The notes under the pieces were generated by a model. It worked only from the letters and a program-made list of their open reading frames with translations, did not search any database and was not told the origin of the DNA. The position numbers and the translations under genes are program-made. This document shows, one piece after another, positions 54,474-62,833 of a stretch of 64,000 bases of DNA; the first letter of the stretch is position 1; each line of letters begins with the position of its first letter. Source of the stretch: Paraglaciecola sp. L1A13 (GTDB lineage: Bacteria > Pseudomonadota > Gammaproteobacteria > Enterobacterales > Alteromonadaceae); the NCBI RefSeq assembly GCF_009796745.1, contig NZ_CP047024.1:682001-746000 (forward strand), in the 5' to 3' direction.

Positions 54474-56642
54474 ATGTATGCACAGAATTTACAAGTAGGT
54501 ATTGAGCCTGAGTCAGGACAATTACCCGAGTTACATAAACCACCTTTATTGAGTGGTGATAGCGTGTCTCTAAAGCGCCGGGAATTAAAACGCTATTTTT
54601 TACAAAATTGGGCATTGTATGAATCTTTATTTGATCTGATTAATGACGACCAAGCGTTCTATATGCAACCTGAAGCCCTGCGTCATCCGTTGATTTTTTA
54701 CTATGGTCATACGGCGGTATTTTATGTCAACAAGCTACTACTTGGTAAATATATTCAGCAGCGTGTCGACAACCGTATTGAATCTACTTGCGCAGTTGGC
54801 GTAGACGAAATGTCTTGGGATGATTTATCTCCAGGTAATTATCAGTGGCCGGCAGTCGATGAAGTCCGTACTTATCGGAACAAAGTGAAAATCATGGTCG
54901 GCGATTTCATTGATAATATGGAATTTAGCCTGCCTATTACCCAAGACTCACCCGCCTGGATTATTTTAATGGGTTGCGAGCATGAGGGGATCCATATCGA
55001 AACCTCATCTGTGATTATGCGGATGCTCGATAGCCAATATTTAACAGACAATGGTCAATGGCCAAGTTTTCCTGTCACGCATAGCGCGCCCTCAAAGGCA
55101 TTACGCAATGAGCTTGTTCCTGTGTCAGCAAAAGAAATTCGCTTGGGTAAACCCACTCATAACGACACCTATGGCTGGGATAACGAATATGGGAATTCAG
55201 ATGTATCTGTTGCAGGTTTTAATGCGAGCAAAACCTTAGTCTCTAATCAGGAATATATGCAATTTGTAGACGCTGGTGGTTATCAGGCGCCCACCTATTG
55301 GACAGACGAAGGCAAACAGTGGTTAGCTTATACTAAAGCTAGTATGCCGCGCTTTTGGTCATTTACAAATGGCCATTATATGCAGCGTAATTTACTGCAT
55401 GATGTGCCTCTGCCACTTAGCTGGCCTGTTGAAGTTAATTATTTAGAAGCTAAAGCATTTTGTAATTGGAAAAGTGCCCAATTAGAGGGGTTTGTTCGTT
55501 TACCAAGTGAGGCCGAATGGCAGGTGATGCGAAATACTTTGAAAAGCGACTTACCAACGTGGGAGAAAGCTCCAGGAAATATAAATCTCGAACACTACGC
55601 TTCATCATGCCCAGTTGATACGTTTGAACAGGGGGAGTTTTATGACATCATTGGCAATGTGTGGCAGTGGTCAGAAAGTCTAATTGATGGCTTTGATGGA
55701 TTCAAAGTGCATCCCTTGTACGATGATTTTTCGACGCCGACTTTCGACGGTCAGCATAATTTGATTAAAGGCGGATCGTGGATATCTACCGGCAACGAAG
55801 CCACGCGAGATTCGCGTTATGCATTTCGTCGTCATTTTCATCAACATGCTGGTTTTAGATATGTTCAATCAAGCAATGAAGTGGTGCCTATAACGCCGGT
55901 TAACCCTTACGAAAGCCAATCAGACATCAGTCGTATGTTGCACCACCATTATGGCTCTTATAGCGCAGCAGCAGAACATGATTTACAGCAGGTTGTACAA
56001 ATAACTCGTTCGCTCGTTCAAAGTGGACAATGTGGCATGGATAAAGCGTTAGATATTGGTTGCGGAGTAGGGCGCGTTTCGTTTGAACTGAGTCGTATAT
56101 TTACTGCTATCGACGGGATCGATTTCACCGCTCGTCATATTCAACATTGCTTACAGCTAAAAGAAAACGGTCAGCTTCGTTATGCCCTGCCAAGTGAAGG
56201 TGAACTACAACAATTTTGTGAGATTAGCCGCCAGCAACTTGGTTTCAATCACGCCCCAGAAAATCTTAATTTTGCTCAGGGTGATGGGCATAATTTGAAG
56301 CCGCAATTTGCTGGATATGATTTTATTGTTGCCCATCGCGTACTCGATTCGTTATACGACCCGCAGGCGTTTCTGGACACCATGTTATCGCGTCTAAATC
56401 CTCAAGGTGTTCTGTTATTAACTTGTGCTTATGCATGGAATGAAGAAATTACGCCAAAGCACAAATGGTTAGGTGGGGTTAAAGCAAATGGCGAAAACCA
56501 GACAAGCGAAGCACAACTCAAATTAATCCTTGGAAACAATTGCGATTTACTTCAAGAAGATGAATTGGTCAGCGACTATCTGTTAGACAACCGCTCTAGT
56601 ACAAGAGCGCGTAATCATCTAACGGTTTGGAAAAAACGATAA
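54474..56642 (+). CDS. ovoA: 5-histidylcysteine sulfoxide synthase / putative 4-mercaptohistidine N1-methyltransferase OvoA
   Basis: OvoA catalyses the iron- and oxygen-dependent coupling of cysteine with histidine, the first step of ovothiol synthesis, and its C-terminal domain adds a methyl group. The 722-residue product has a DinB-like domain with the iron-binding triad H170-x3-H174-x-E176 (EHEGIHIE), an FGE/sulfatase-modifying domain (about residues 225-480; DIIGNVWQWSE, GGSWIST, and FRRHFHQHAGFRYV), and a class I methyltransferase (LDIGCGVGRVSF, from about residue 525). All three parts are complete. The PLP-dependent lyase OvoB is not visible nearby. A GS-fold gene lies directly upstream. 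Confidence 0.93.
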   Translation: MYAQNLQVGIEPESGQLPELHKPPLLSGDSVSLKRRELKRYFLQNWALYESLFDLINDDQAFYMQPEALRHPLIFYYGHTAVFYVNKLLLGKYIQQRVDNRIESTCAVGVDEMSWDDLSPGNYQWPAVDEVRTYRNKVKIMVGDFIDNMEFSLPITQDSPAWIILMGCEHEGIHIETSSVIMRMLDSQYLTDNGQWPSFPVTHSAPSKALRNELVPVSAKEIRLGKPTHNDTYGWDNEYGNSDVSVAGFNASKTLVSNQEYMQFVDAGGYQAPTYWTDEGKQWLAYTKASMPRFWSFTNGHYMQRNLLHDVPLPLSWPVEVNYLEAKAFCNWKSAQLEGFVRLPSEAEWQVMRNTLKSDLPTWEKAPGNINLEHYASSCPVDTFEQGEFYDIIGNVWQWSESLIDGFDGFKVHPLYDDFSTPTFDGQHNLIKGGSWISTGNEATRDSRYAFRRHFHQHAGFRYVQSSNEVVPITPVNPYESQSDISRMLHHHYGSYSAAAEHDLQQVVQITRSLVQSGQCGMDKALDIGCGVGRVSFELSRIFTAIDGIDFTARHIQHCLQLKENGQLRYALPSEGELQQFCEISRQQLGFNHAPENLNFAQGDGHNLKPQFAGYDFIVAHRVLDSLYDPQAFLDTMLSRLNPQGVLLLTCAYAWNEEITPKHKWLGGVKANGENQTSEAQLKLILGNNCDLLQEDELVSDYLLDNRSSTRARNHLTVWKKR

Positions 56643-56670
56643 GTAATTGATGTACCTCATGAATAGATTA

Positions 56671-56700
56671 AAAGGCGCCTTATAAAATGGCGTTTTTTTA
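56671..56700 (+). terminator. Intrinsic terminator of the ovoA operon
   Basis: CGCC (56677-56680) pairs with GGCG (56690-56693), extended by G-T and A-T pairs outward, around a 9-nt loop, followed by seven T residues. Confidence 0.8.
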
Positions 56701-56776
56701 TGTTTGTACTGATACACTTCGAGGACATATTTTGCGAGTAATGCATGCTGAGAAATAACGAAGTGGGTGCGGATTA

Positions 56777-57973
56777 ATGGCGAAAAACGTAATTGTTGCT
56801 GGTGGCGGTATTGGAGGATTGAGTACGGCCTTAGCGTTAAGACGAAAAGGCTTTGAAGTACTTATTTTAGAGCAAAGTGACGCGCTTAGTGAAGTCGGTG
56901 CAGGGATCCAATTAAGCCCTAATGCTATGCATGTACTGATAAAGCTGGGTGTAAGTGAAGCACTTATTTCCATGGCTTTTTTCCCCGAGTACGCAACCAT
57001 GCGTCATTATCTTAGCGGCCACGAGTATCTTCGCATGCCTTTGGGAAAGCGCATTGAACAAAAATACAACGCACCTTATTTACATATACATCGAGCAGAT
57101 CTGCACTCTGTGTTACACCAAGCTGCGCTGAAACGAGGAATAACCATTACCCTCAAGGCGCAGGTGAAGCGCTATCAGCATACACAATATGGCTCGACAA
57201 CCAAGGTACAAGTTGAGTTGCATGATGGGCGGAAATTTACCTGTGATATGTTAGTTGGGGCAGACGGTATTCGCTCTGCGGTCAAAAAATGTTTGCTGCC
57301 TAACTCATCTCTACATTTTACCGGTCACGTTGCGTGGCGAGGCACCTTAAAATCAAAAAACGTTCCAGTTGCTCTTGTTAAACCTGATGCAAATTTATGG
57401 ATAGGGCCCAGCGCTCACTTGGTGAATTACTACGTACGTGGTGGTGAAGAGATTAATATTATCGCAGTACAAGAGCGCAAAGAGTGGAATGACGAGCGCT
57501 GGAATATACCAGGCGATGTTGTCGAGCTGCGTAGGACGTTCGAAAAATGGCATCCACAGGTTACTGAATTACTAAGTCACCTCGAAAGTTGTTTTCTATG
57601 GGGATTATTTGGCAGCGAGCCTTTAGACAAATGGGTAGATAATCACGTCGCCCTAATCGGTGATGCTTGTCACCCTATGTTGCCATTTGTGGCTCAGGGG
57701 GCGGCAATGGCGATTGAAGATGGTTTTTGCTTAGCGAAATGGGTATCAACTGAAATAGATATACATCAAGGGTTGGCATTATACCAAGCTGACCGTTTTG
57801 GGCGAGCCACCAGAGTACAGAAAATGGCAAAAAGTAACGCTGATCTGTATCATATGAACGGCATGAGTGCGAAAATAAAACTTAAAGCTTTAGAAATTTT
57901 GAATGCGTTATCCCCAAGGTTGGCATCGTTACCTATTGCATTTATCTATGCTCACAATGTAACACTCGACTAG
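56777..57973 (+). CDS. FAD-dependent aromatic monooxygenase (salicylate hydroxylase-like)
   Basis: The 398-residue product has the three FAD signatures of the PHBH/UbiH group: NVIVAGGGIGGLSTALALRR, the DG-type LVGADGIRSAVKK, and ALIGDACHPMLPFVAQGAAMAIEDG. Such single-component monooxygenases hydroxylate aromatic rings with NAD(P)H and oxygen. The nearest types I recall are salicylate 1-hydroxylase and 3-hydroxybenzoate 6-hydroxylase, but the substrate cannot be read from the sequence. It is separated from ovoA by a strong terminator and has no catabolic neighbours. Confidence 0.88.
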   Translation: MAKNVIVAGGGIGGLSTALALRRKGFEVLILEQSDALSEVGAGIQLSPNAMHVLIKLGVSEALISMAFFPEYATMRHYLSGHEYLRMPLGKRIEQKYNAPYLHIHRADLHSVLHQAALKRGITITLKAQVKRYQHTQYGSTTKVQVELHDGRKFTCDMLVGADGIRSAVKKCLLPNSSLHFTGHVAWRGTLKSKNVPVALVKPDANLWIGPSAHLVNYYVRGGEEINIIAVQERKEWNDERWNIPGDVVELRRTFEKWHPQVTELLSHLESCFLWGLFGSEPLDKWVDNHVALIGDACHPMLPFVAQGAAMAIEDGFCLAKWVSTEIDIHQGLALYQADRFGRATRVQKMAKSNADLYHMNGMSAKIKLKALEILNALSPRLASLPIAFIYAHNVTLD

Positions 57974-58325
57974 TACTGCTATTGACAGAATTGGTTATAG
58001 CTAACATGTTGTTCAGCAGCCTAGATTGATCTAGTTAACCTAGACCAATCGAAAGAGGTATAAAAAGTACTCGCAGACATTTAAAATATATTCACTATCC
58101 CCCAACAGGGGTAAATCTTGTAACACACTTTTAACAATAATCACCAAAAAAGACAATTGGTAAAGCCAAATACAAATAATTGGTTGACAATGTGGTGGTT
58201 GATTAGTTAGTTTAGCGCAGTAGACTTGGATTGGTAAAACACTTCGGCGGGCTGTGCGGTGCTCCCTGGAGCAACTAGTTGAAAGTTTATTAATTTGCTA
58301 ATTTAGAAATCCAGTGGAGAAAGTT
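57974..58325. other. Upstream region of the alginate-locus SDR gene
   Basis: No gene is seen. The stretch carries TTGG-TAAAG-CCAA at 58157-58169, a TTGGT overlapping a TTGACA -35-like element (58180-58189), and a third TTGGTAAA at 58231. The spacing fits a promoter repressed by a FadR/UxuR-type protein, but no good -10 is seen. Confidence 0.45.
58157..58189. promoter_or_regulatory. TTGGT-type operator candidates and -35 before the SDR gene
   Basis: An inverted repeat TTGG-TAAAG-CCAA lies at 58157-58169, and a TTGGT half-site (58180-58184) overlaps TTGACA (58184-58189). UxuR/ExuR and related GntR/FCD proteins bind TTGGT...ACCAA sites in known systems; assignment to the FadR-type protein encoded at 59182 is inference. 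Confidence 0.4.
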
Positions 58326-59072
58326 ATGACAATGAAAGGCAAAGTAGCCATAGTGGCAGGCGGTGGTCGTGATATTGGCCGCGCTTGTGCGTTAGAATTG
58401 GCAGGCCGCGGAGCAGATGTGGTAATTACCTATCTTGCTAGTGAAGCTACCGCACAAAGTGCAGTAGATGAGATTCAAAAACTTGGTGTGCGTGCCGTTG
58501 CAGTTAAAGCTGATTTAACTAAGCAAGAAGATGTAGATGCATGTGTACAAACCACTGTTGAACAGTTCGGTAAAGTTGATTGTTTAGTACATGTTGCAGG
58601 TGGCTTAGTAGAGCGCATTAAGGTTGCAGATATGAGCTTAGCTCATTTCCATAAAGTGATGGATTTAAACTTAACATCATTATTCATGATGACTCATGCG
58701 TGTATCCCACACATGCCTAAAGGTAGCAGCATAGTTACTCTTGCCTCGCAGGCTGGTCGCGATGGCGGCGGCGGTGGTGCAGCAATTTACGCTACATCTA
58801 AAGGCGCGGTAATGACCTTTGCACGTGGACTAGCGAAAGAGCTTGGCCCTGATATTCGTGTTAATGGCGTGTGTCCTGGCATGATAAGCACAGGCTTCCA
58901 TGATACTTTTACTCCTGATGCTGTACGTGAAAAAGTGGCTGGTTCAACTGCCCTACAGCGTGAAGGAAGTTCTGAAGAAGTGGCAAAACTAGTGGCTTTC
59001 TTAGCTTCTGATGAAGCATCTTATATGACAGGTACTAACGTTGATATCAACGGTGGTATGTTGTTCTCTTAA
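58326..59072 (+). CDS. SDR-family oxidoreductase, probable DEH (alginate-derived keto-uronate) reductase
   Basis: The 248-residue product is a classical short-chain dehydrogenase: cofactor motif [11 protein letters not shown] (glycine-rich), VAGG in place of NAG, catalytic Ser141, Tyr155 and Lys159 (YATSK), and VCPGMISTG near the C-terminus. Because it lies beside a PL6 alginate lyase and a FadR-type regulator, it probably reduces 4-deoxy-L-erythro-5-hexoseulose uronate (DEH), the lyase product, to KDG; the related A1-R enzymes do this in Sphingomonas. I chose ATG at 58326, with GGAG upstream. A bidirectional terminator follows. Confidence 0.85.
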   Translation: MTMKGKVAIVAGGGRDIGRACALELAGRGADVVITYLASEATAQSAVDEIQKLGVRAVAVKADLTKQEDVDACVQTTVEQFGKVDCLVHVAGGLVERIKVADMSLAHFHKVMDLNLTSLFMMTHACIPHMPKGSSIVTLASQAGRDGGGGGAAIYATSKGAVMTFARGLAKELGPDIRVNGVCPGMISTGFHDTFTPDAVREKVAGSTALQREGSSEEVAKLVAFLASDEASYMTGTNVDINGGMLFS

Positions 59073-59091
59073 GTTATCATTAAGGTAACTT

Positions 59092-59122
59092 AAAAAAAAA
59101 GCCAACATACGTTGGCTTTTTT
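59092..59122. terminator. Bidirectional terminator between SDR and FadR-type genes
   Basis: GCCAAC (59101-59106) pairs with GTTGGC (59111-59116) around ATAC. An A-run (59092-59100) precedes it and a T-run (59117-59122) follows it, so it serves both convergent genes. Confidence 0.93.
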
Positions 59123-59181
59123 ATTGTCTGGAAATCCTAATATTCGGTAATTTGATACCTGCAAAATAGTAGGTTACACGC

Positions 59182-59913
59182 TTACTTCATTACGTGTGAC
59201 AAGGAATATAACCCTCGAGTCTCAATTGTTTGCCGACGAACTTCTTCTAAAGCTTGAGCTTCTTTTGCTTCAAACAAGGCATTAATCAAACGATTGAAGT
59301 GCTGATGCATAGCTGCACGAGCGGTTTGGCTATCGCGCTTTTTAAGCGCTTGATAGATATCAGTGTGCTCATTTAAACGTTTCGCGCTACTTTGGCTACA
59401 AACACCTTTATAAGCGGTTTTCACTTCAACATTGGTGTCGCGCACTTGCCATAAATTTTCTACTGCCATTAATACGGCATTATTACGTGTGGCGCGAGAA
59501 ATGATCATATGAAAATCTCGGTCAGCATGTTCAGAATTTTCATCTTTTTCCATGGCGTCCAAAGTGCTTTTCAACTCGAGCAATTCTTCATCAGTTATAG
59601 TGGCTGCAGCTAGGGCTGCGGCTTCACCTTCAATAAGGGCACGGGCTTGAGTTAACTCAAAAGCACTGATTTTATGCAATGGCTGCGGGGCAAGTTTGTT
59701 TTCTAATACATACACACCCGAGCCCGTTTTTACTTCAACTTGTTCGCGTACCTCAAGGGCAATAATCGCTTCGCGAATAGTAGGACGGCTAACATCGAAG
59801 GTTTCAGCGAGTTCTCGCTCTGGAGGCAGGCGGCTCCCAGGTTGATATAACCCAGACTCAATAAGCAGTTCTATTTTTTCGACTATATTCCAGAATAATC
59901 GACGACTCTTCAT
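59182..59913 (-). CDS. GntR/FadR-subfamily transcription regulator
   Basis: The 243-residue product has a winged helix-turn-helix (LPPERELAETFDVSRPTIREAIIALEVR) followed by an FCD effector-binding domain, with likely metal-binding residues in ADRDFHMIISRATRN and LNEHTDIYQALKKRD. The FCD group senses carboxylic acids and uronates, so DEH, KDG or oligo-alginate are plausible effectors. It is divergent from the PL6 gene across about 500 bp that hold inverted repeats (59947-59970 and 60042-60074), and convergent with the SDR gene. Confidence 0.92.
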   Translation of the reverse strand: MKSRRLFWNIVEKIELLIESGLYQPGSRLPPERELAETFDVSRPTIREAIIALEVREQVEVKTGSGVYVLENKLAPQPLHKISAFELTQARALIEGEAAALAAATITDEELLELKSTLDAMEKDENSEHADRDFHMIISRATRNNAVLMAVENLWQVRDTNVEVKTAYKGVCSQSSAKRLNEHTDIYQALKKRDSQTARAAMHQHFNRLINALFEAKEAQALEEVRRQTIETRGLYSLSHVMK

Positions 59914-59946
59914 TTTTACTTCCTACTTTTAAATGTCATACCTATT

Positions 59947-59970
59947 ACTTGTAGTTATTCTACCACAAGT
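59947..59970. promoter_or_regulatory. Inverted repeat before the FadR-type regulator gene
   Basis: ACTTGTAGT (59947-59955) and ACCACAAGT (59962-59970) form an inverted repeat with one mismatch and a 6-nt spacer, about 34 bp upstream of the regulator start. It is a candidate autoregulatory site. Confidence 0.45.
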
Positions 59971-60041
59971 ACAGCTTATGCAAGCTCTTTCGAATCTAGC
60001 GCGAAACTATTTAACAAGTGTATAGCATAGCGTTAACTTTG

Positions 60042-60074
60042 GTTATTACCAATATTTAATTCATTGGTAATAAC
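60042..60074. promoter_or_regulatory. Perfect 12-bp inverted repeat with TTGGT/ACCAA cores
   Basis: GTTATTACCAAT (60042-60053) and ATTGGTAATAAC (60063-60074) are exact inverted repeats separated by 9 bp. The first arm overlaps a second palindrome, TTGGTTATTACCAA (60039-60052). It is a strong candidate operator for the FadR-type regulator. Confidence 0.6.
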
Positions 60075-60275
60075 ATATTTGTTAAATTGGTTAATATTAG
60101 TTTGACATTTAATTCGACTATTGGTTACATTGGCGTGTCTGTACTTGGAAAGCAAAGCGAGAAAATACGTGTTAGTAATGCTAAAACTAAATAAAAATAA
60201 GTCGCGCTCTTCATGATCACAGCTTTTAATCGTCAACTTACACAAACCCTCTGTACCACTACACTTATGTGTATG

Positions 60276-60303
60276 TTGGCGATGCCTCCGGGCTTAATAT
60301 AAT
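60276..60303 (+). promoter_or_regulatory. Probable promoter of the PL6 lyase gene
   Basis: TTGGCG (60276-60281) and a perfect TATAAT (60298-60303) are separated by 16 bp. Transcription would start near 60310, giving a leader of about 100 nt. Confidence 0.55.
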
Positions 60304-60312
60304 TTTCAAAGG

Positions 60313-60340
60313 GCGCTTTGTACCCGCACGTGCAAAGCGC
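60313..60340 (+). promoter_or_regulatory. Hairpin at the 5' end of the PL6 leader
   Basis: GCGCTTTG (60313-60320) pairs perfectly with CAAAGCGC (60333-60340) around a 12-nt loop. It would sit at the very 5' end of the mRNA and might stabilise it. Confidence 0.4.
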
Positions 60341-60409
60341 ACTTATTTAGCTGAATTGCCAATACCGGCAAGAGCTATCAACGATTTTGAACAGGATTGA
60401 GCAATTATT

Positions 60410-62692
60410 ATGCGCGCTAATTTTCATTTCCATTCCCTGACACGCCCCGTTCTGTTATCGCTATTGTTTGTTGCGTGTAGCAATGCATTTGCGGCAGATA
60501 TCCTAGTTAAAGATCCTCAAGCCTATGATAATGCGCTGAAGAACATCCAGCCTGGCGACAACATTATTTTAGCTGACGGTACATGGCAGAATTTTGAAAT
60601 TTTATTTAAAGCCAAAGGTACCGAAGAAGAGCCTATAACGCTGCGTGGGCAAACACCGGGCAAAGTCTTTCTTAGCGGACAATCTAACCTTCGTCTTGCC
60701 GGTGAACACTTGGTGGTGACAGGTTTAGTATTTAAAGATGGTTTTACGCCTACTGGCGAAGTCATCGCATTTCGTCGCAATAAAGAAGACGTGGCTAACC
60801 ACAGTCGTATTACTGAAGTCGTTATTGATAACTTCAGTAATCCCGAAAAATTCGAACAAGACAGTTGGGTGATGATGTATGGCCAACATAACCGGTTTGA
60901 CCACAATCATGTAGTGGGTAAGCGAAACGCTGGTGTAACCATGGCTGTGCGATTAACGACTGAAGCAAGTCAGCAAAATCACCATCGTATTGATCATAAC
61001 TACTTTGGTCCACGCCCTATTTTAGGTTCAAATGGCGGTGAAACACTACGGATTGGTACGAGTCATCATTCGTTAACGGACTCTTTTACATTGATTGAAA
61101 ATAATTACTTTGATCGCTGTAATGGCGAAGTGGAGATAATTTCTAATAAGTCGGGTAAAAATACCATTCGCAATAACGTATTTTTTGAATCCCGTGGCAC
61201 GCTAACTCTACGTCACGGAAACGGCAATATTGTCGAAAATAATGTATTTTTTGGCAATGGTGTTGATCACACGGGTGGTATACGCATAATCAACCGTGAT
61301 CAAATTATTCGCAATAACTACCTTGAAGGGCTAACTGGATACCGATTTGGCAGTGGTTTAACGATCATGAACGGTGTGCCTAATTCGAAGATCAATCGTT
61401 ATCACCAAGTGGATAATGCGTTGATTGAAAATAATACCTTAGTGAACGTAGAGCATATTCAGTTTGCAGCGGGTAGCGATAAAGAACGTACTGCCACGCC
61501 TATAAACTCCATTGTTAAAGACAATATTATTGTTAATGATAAGGGTACCGACGGGATCGATATTTTTGATGATATTAGCGGTATAAAGTTCGAAAATAAC
61601 TTATTAAATAAAGCGGCTACAGCCAGTATCGATAGGGGCTTCAACCAACAGGAAATCACCTTAAAGCGCGCCGCTAACGGGCTACTTTACCCAAGTGATA
61701 AAGCGCAGCAGAAATTCGGTGCAAGCCAAGATTTAAATCCCATTAGCAAAAATGAAGTCGGGGTAAGCTGGTACGCAAAAGCAGAACCAGATATTGCCTT
61801 TGATTCAGGAAAAATAATTTCTGTTGAGCCTGGTGATAACACCTTATTTGATGCAATAGCCCAAGCAGCAACTGGTGATGTACTTGAACTTCAAGCTGGA
61901 AAATATCGTGAAGCCAAGATCCTAAGCCTAAATAAAACCTTAACTATTCGCGCCAAAAGAAAGGGCGAAGCAGTTATTTACCCTCAACGTTCCACGTTAT
62001 TCGAGATCAACAATTTTGGTAACTTGACTTTAGACGGTGTACATATTGATGCTTCCAACGCACCTGATGCAGCAGGAAATACCCTTATTCGTACTACCCG
62101 TTTACCCATGCAGCAAAATTATCGTTTAGTCATTGAAAACAGTGTCTTTGAACACCTCGACATTAATCATTCGTATCACTTTTTTGACGCCGGAAATCGT
62201 AGTTTTGCCGATTATATTCGCGTGACCAATAGTCAGTTCAGCCATATTACAGGTGATCTATTTCGCTTAAACAAAGAAATTGATGATTTGGGTATATACA
62301 ACGTCGAGTATCTGACGATATCAGATTCAGTGGTAGAGCATGTTGAAGGGGCGATTGCTAAGGTTTACCGAGGCGGAACAGACGAAAGTACCTTTGGCCC
62401 CCATGTCGTGCTTAGCAACAATAAATTCAGTGATATTGGTAAGGGCAAGCGCAATAAGTCAGATGCAGCTTTGACGCTATTAGGTGTGCAAGTTACAACC
62501 ATTTCAAACAATGAATTTGTGCAAAGTGCACCGGTGATTATAGATCACACTGTAGGCGAGCCAGTGACAGTGGTTAAGGGCAACACGTTTGCCGATACAC
62601 CAGCGCCAGTCATAACTGAACGTTATGCCAAAGGCCCAGTAACCGCAACTGTTGCAGATAATAAAATGATCACAATGGGCAATGGTTCATAA
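60410..62692 (+). CDS. Alginate lyase, polysaccharide lyase family 6 (AlyGC-like)
   Basis: PL6 lyases cleave alginate by beta-elimination. The 760-residue product has a signal peptide ending near SNAFAAD and two parallel beta-helix domains, as in the exolytic polyguluronate lyase AlyGC of Glaciecola chathamensis. Asn208, Glu240, Glu242, Lys247 and Arg268 (in ILGSNGG, NGEVEIISNK and TLTLRHG) differ by a constant 27 from the calcium ligands (181, 213, 215) and catalytic residues (220, 241) that I recall for AlyGC. It is made in the periplasm or outside the cell and feeds the SDR and transporter in the same locus. No lipobox is seen. The ATG at 60410 lacks a strong ribosome site. Confidence 0.94.
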   Translation: MRANFHFHSLTRPVLLSLLFVACSNAFAADILVKDPQAYDNALKNIQPGDNIILADGTWQNFEILFKAKGTEEEPITLRGQTPGKVFLSGQSNLRLAGEHLVVTGLVFKDGFTPTGEVIAFRRNKEDVANHSRITEVVIDNFSNPEKFEQDSWVMMYGQHNRFDHNHVVGKRNAGVTMAVRLTTEASQQNHHRIDHNYFGPRPILGSNGGETLRIGTSHHSLTDSFTLIENNYFDRCNGEVEIISNKSGKNTIRNNVFFESRGTLTLRHGNGNIVENNVFFGNGVDHTGGIRIINRDQIIRNNYLEGLTGYRFGSGLTIMNGVPNSKINRYHQVDNALIENNTLVNVEHIQFAAGSDKERTATPINSIVKDNIIVNDKGTDGIDIFDDISGIKFENNLLNKAATASIDRGFNQQEITLKRAANGLLYPSDKAQQKFGASQDLNPISKNEVGVSWYAKAEPDIAFDSGKIISVEPGDNTLFDAIAQAATGDVLELQAGKYREAKILSLNKTLTIRAKRKGEAVIYPQRSTLFEINNFGNLTLDGVHIDASNAPDAAGNTLIRTTRLPMQQNYRLVIENSVFEHLDINHSYHFFDAGNRSFADYIRVTNSQFSHITGDLFRLNKEIDDLGIYNVEYLTISDSVVEHVEGAIAKVYRGGTDESTFGPHVVLSNNKFSDIGKGKRNKSDAALTLLGVQVTTISNNEFVQSAPVIIDHTVGEPVTVVKGNTFADTPAPVITERYAKGPVTATVADNKMITMGNGS

Positions 62693-62792
62693 AGACCGTT
62701 ACCGTTGTATGCTTAAACTGAGCATGGCTGTTGTTTAGAAAGTCCTAAGAGTTTAAAGCTTAAAATTGTTAAAAAAGCGGGTAGTTTATTTT

Positions 62793-62804
62793 TTGGTCTA
62801 ACAA
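62793..62804. promoter_or_regulatory. TTGGT-CT-AACAA site before the MFS gene
   Basis: The 12-bp site is close to the TTGGTATACCAA type bound by UxuR-like proteins and lies 30 bp upstream of the transporter start. It may be one more target of the FadR-type regulator. Confidence 0.35.
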
Positions 62805-62833
62805 TTACGTTAACCCAACAAGAGTATAAAAAT

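Larger units (their letters stand above)
59914..60409. other. Divergent regulatory region between the FadR-type regulator and the PL6 lyase
   Basis: The 496 bp hold an imperfect 24-bp inverted repeat (59947-59970), a perfect 12-bp inverted repeat (60042-60074) and a PL6 promoter with a leader hairpin (60276-60340). A 70-codon frame on the minus strand here (60033-60245) overlaps the repeats and is not believed. Confidence 0.5.

Noticed and set aside
60033..60245. 70-codon minus-strand frame in the alginate regulatory region
   Set aside because: It overlaps the inverted repeats, has no ribosome site, and its translation looks like non-coding AT-rich DNA.
60523..60906. 127-codon antisense frame inside the PL6 gene
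   Set aside because: A shadow of the strongly supported lyase frame, with no independent start signals.
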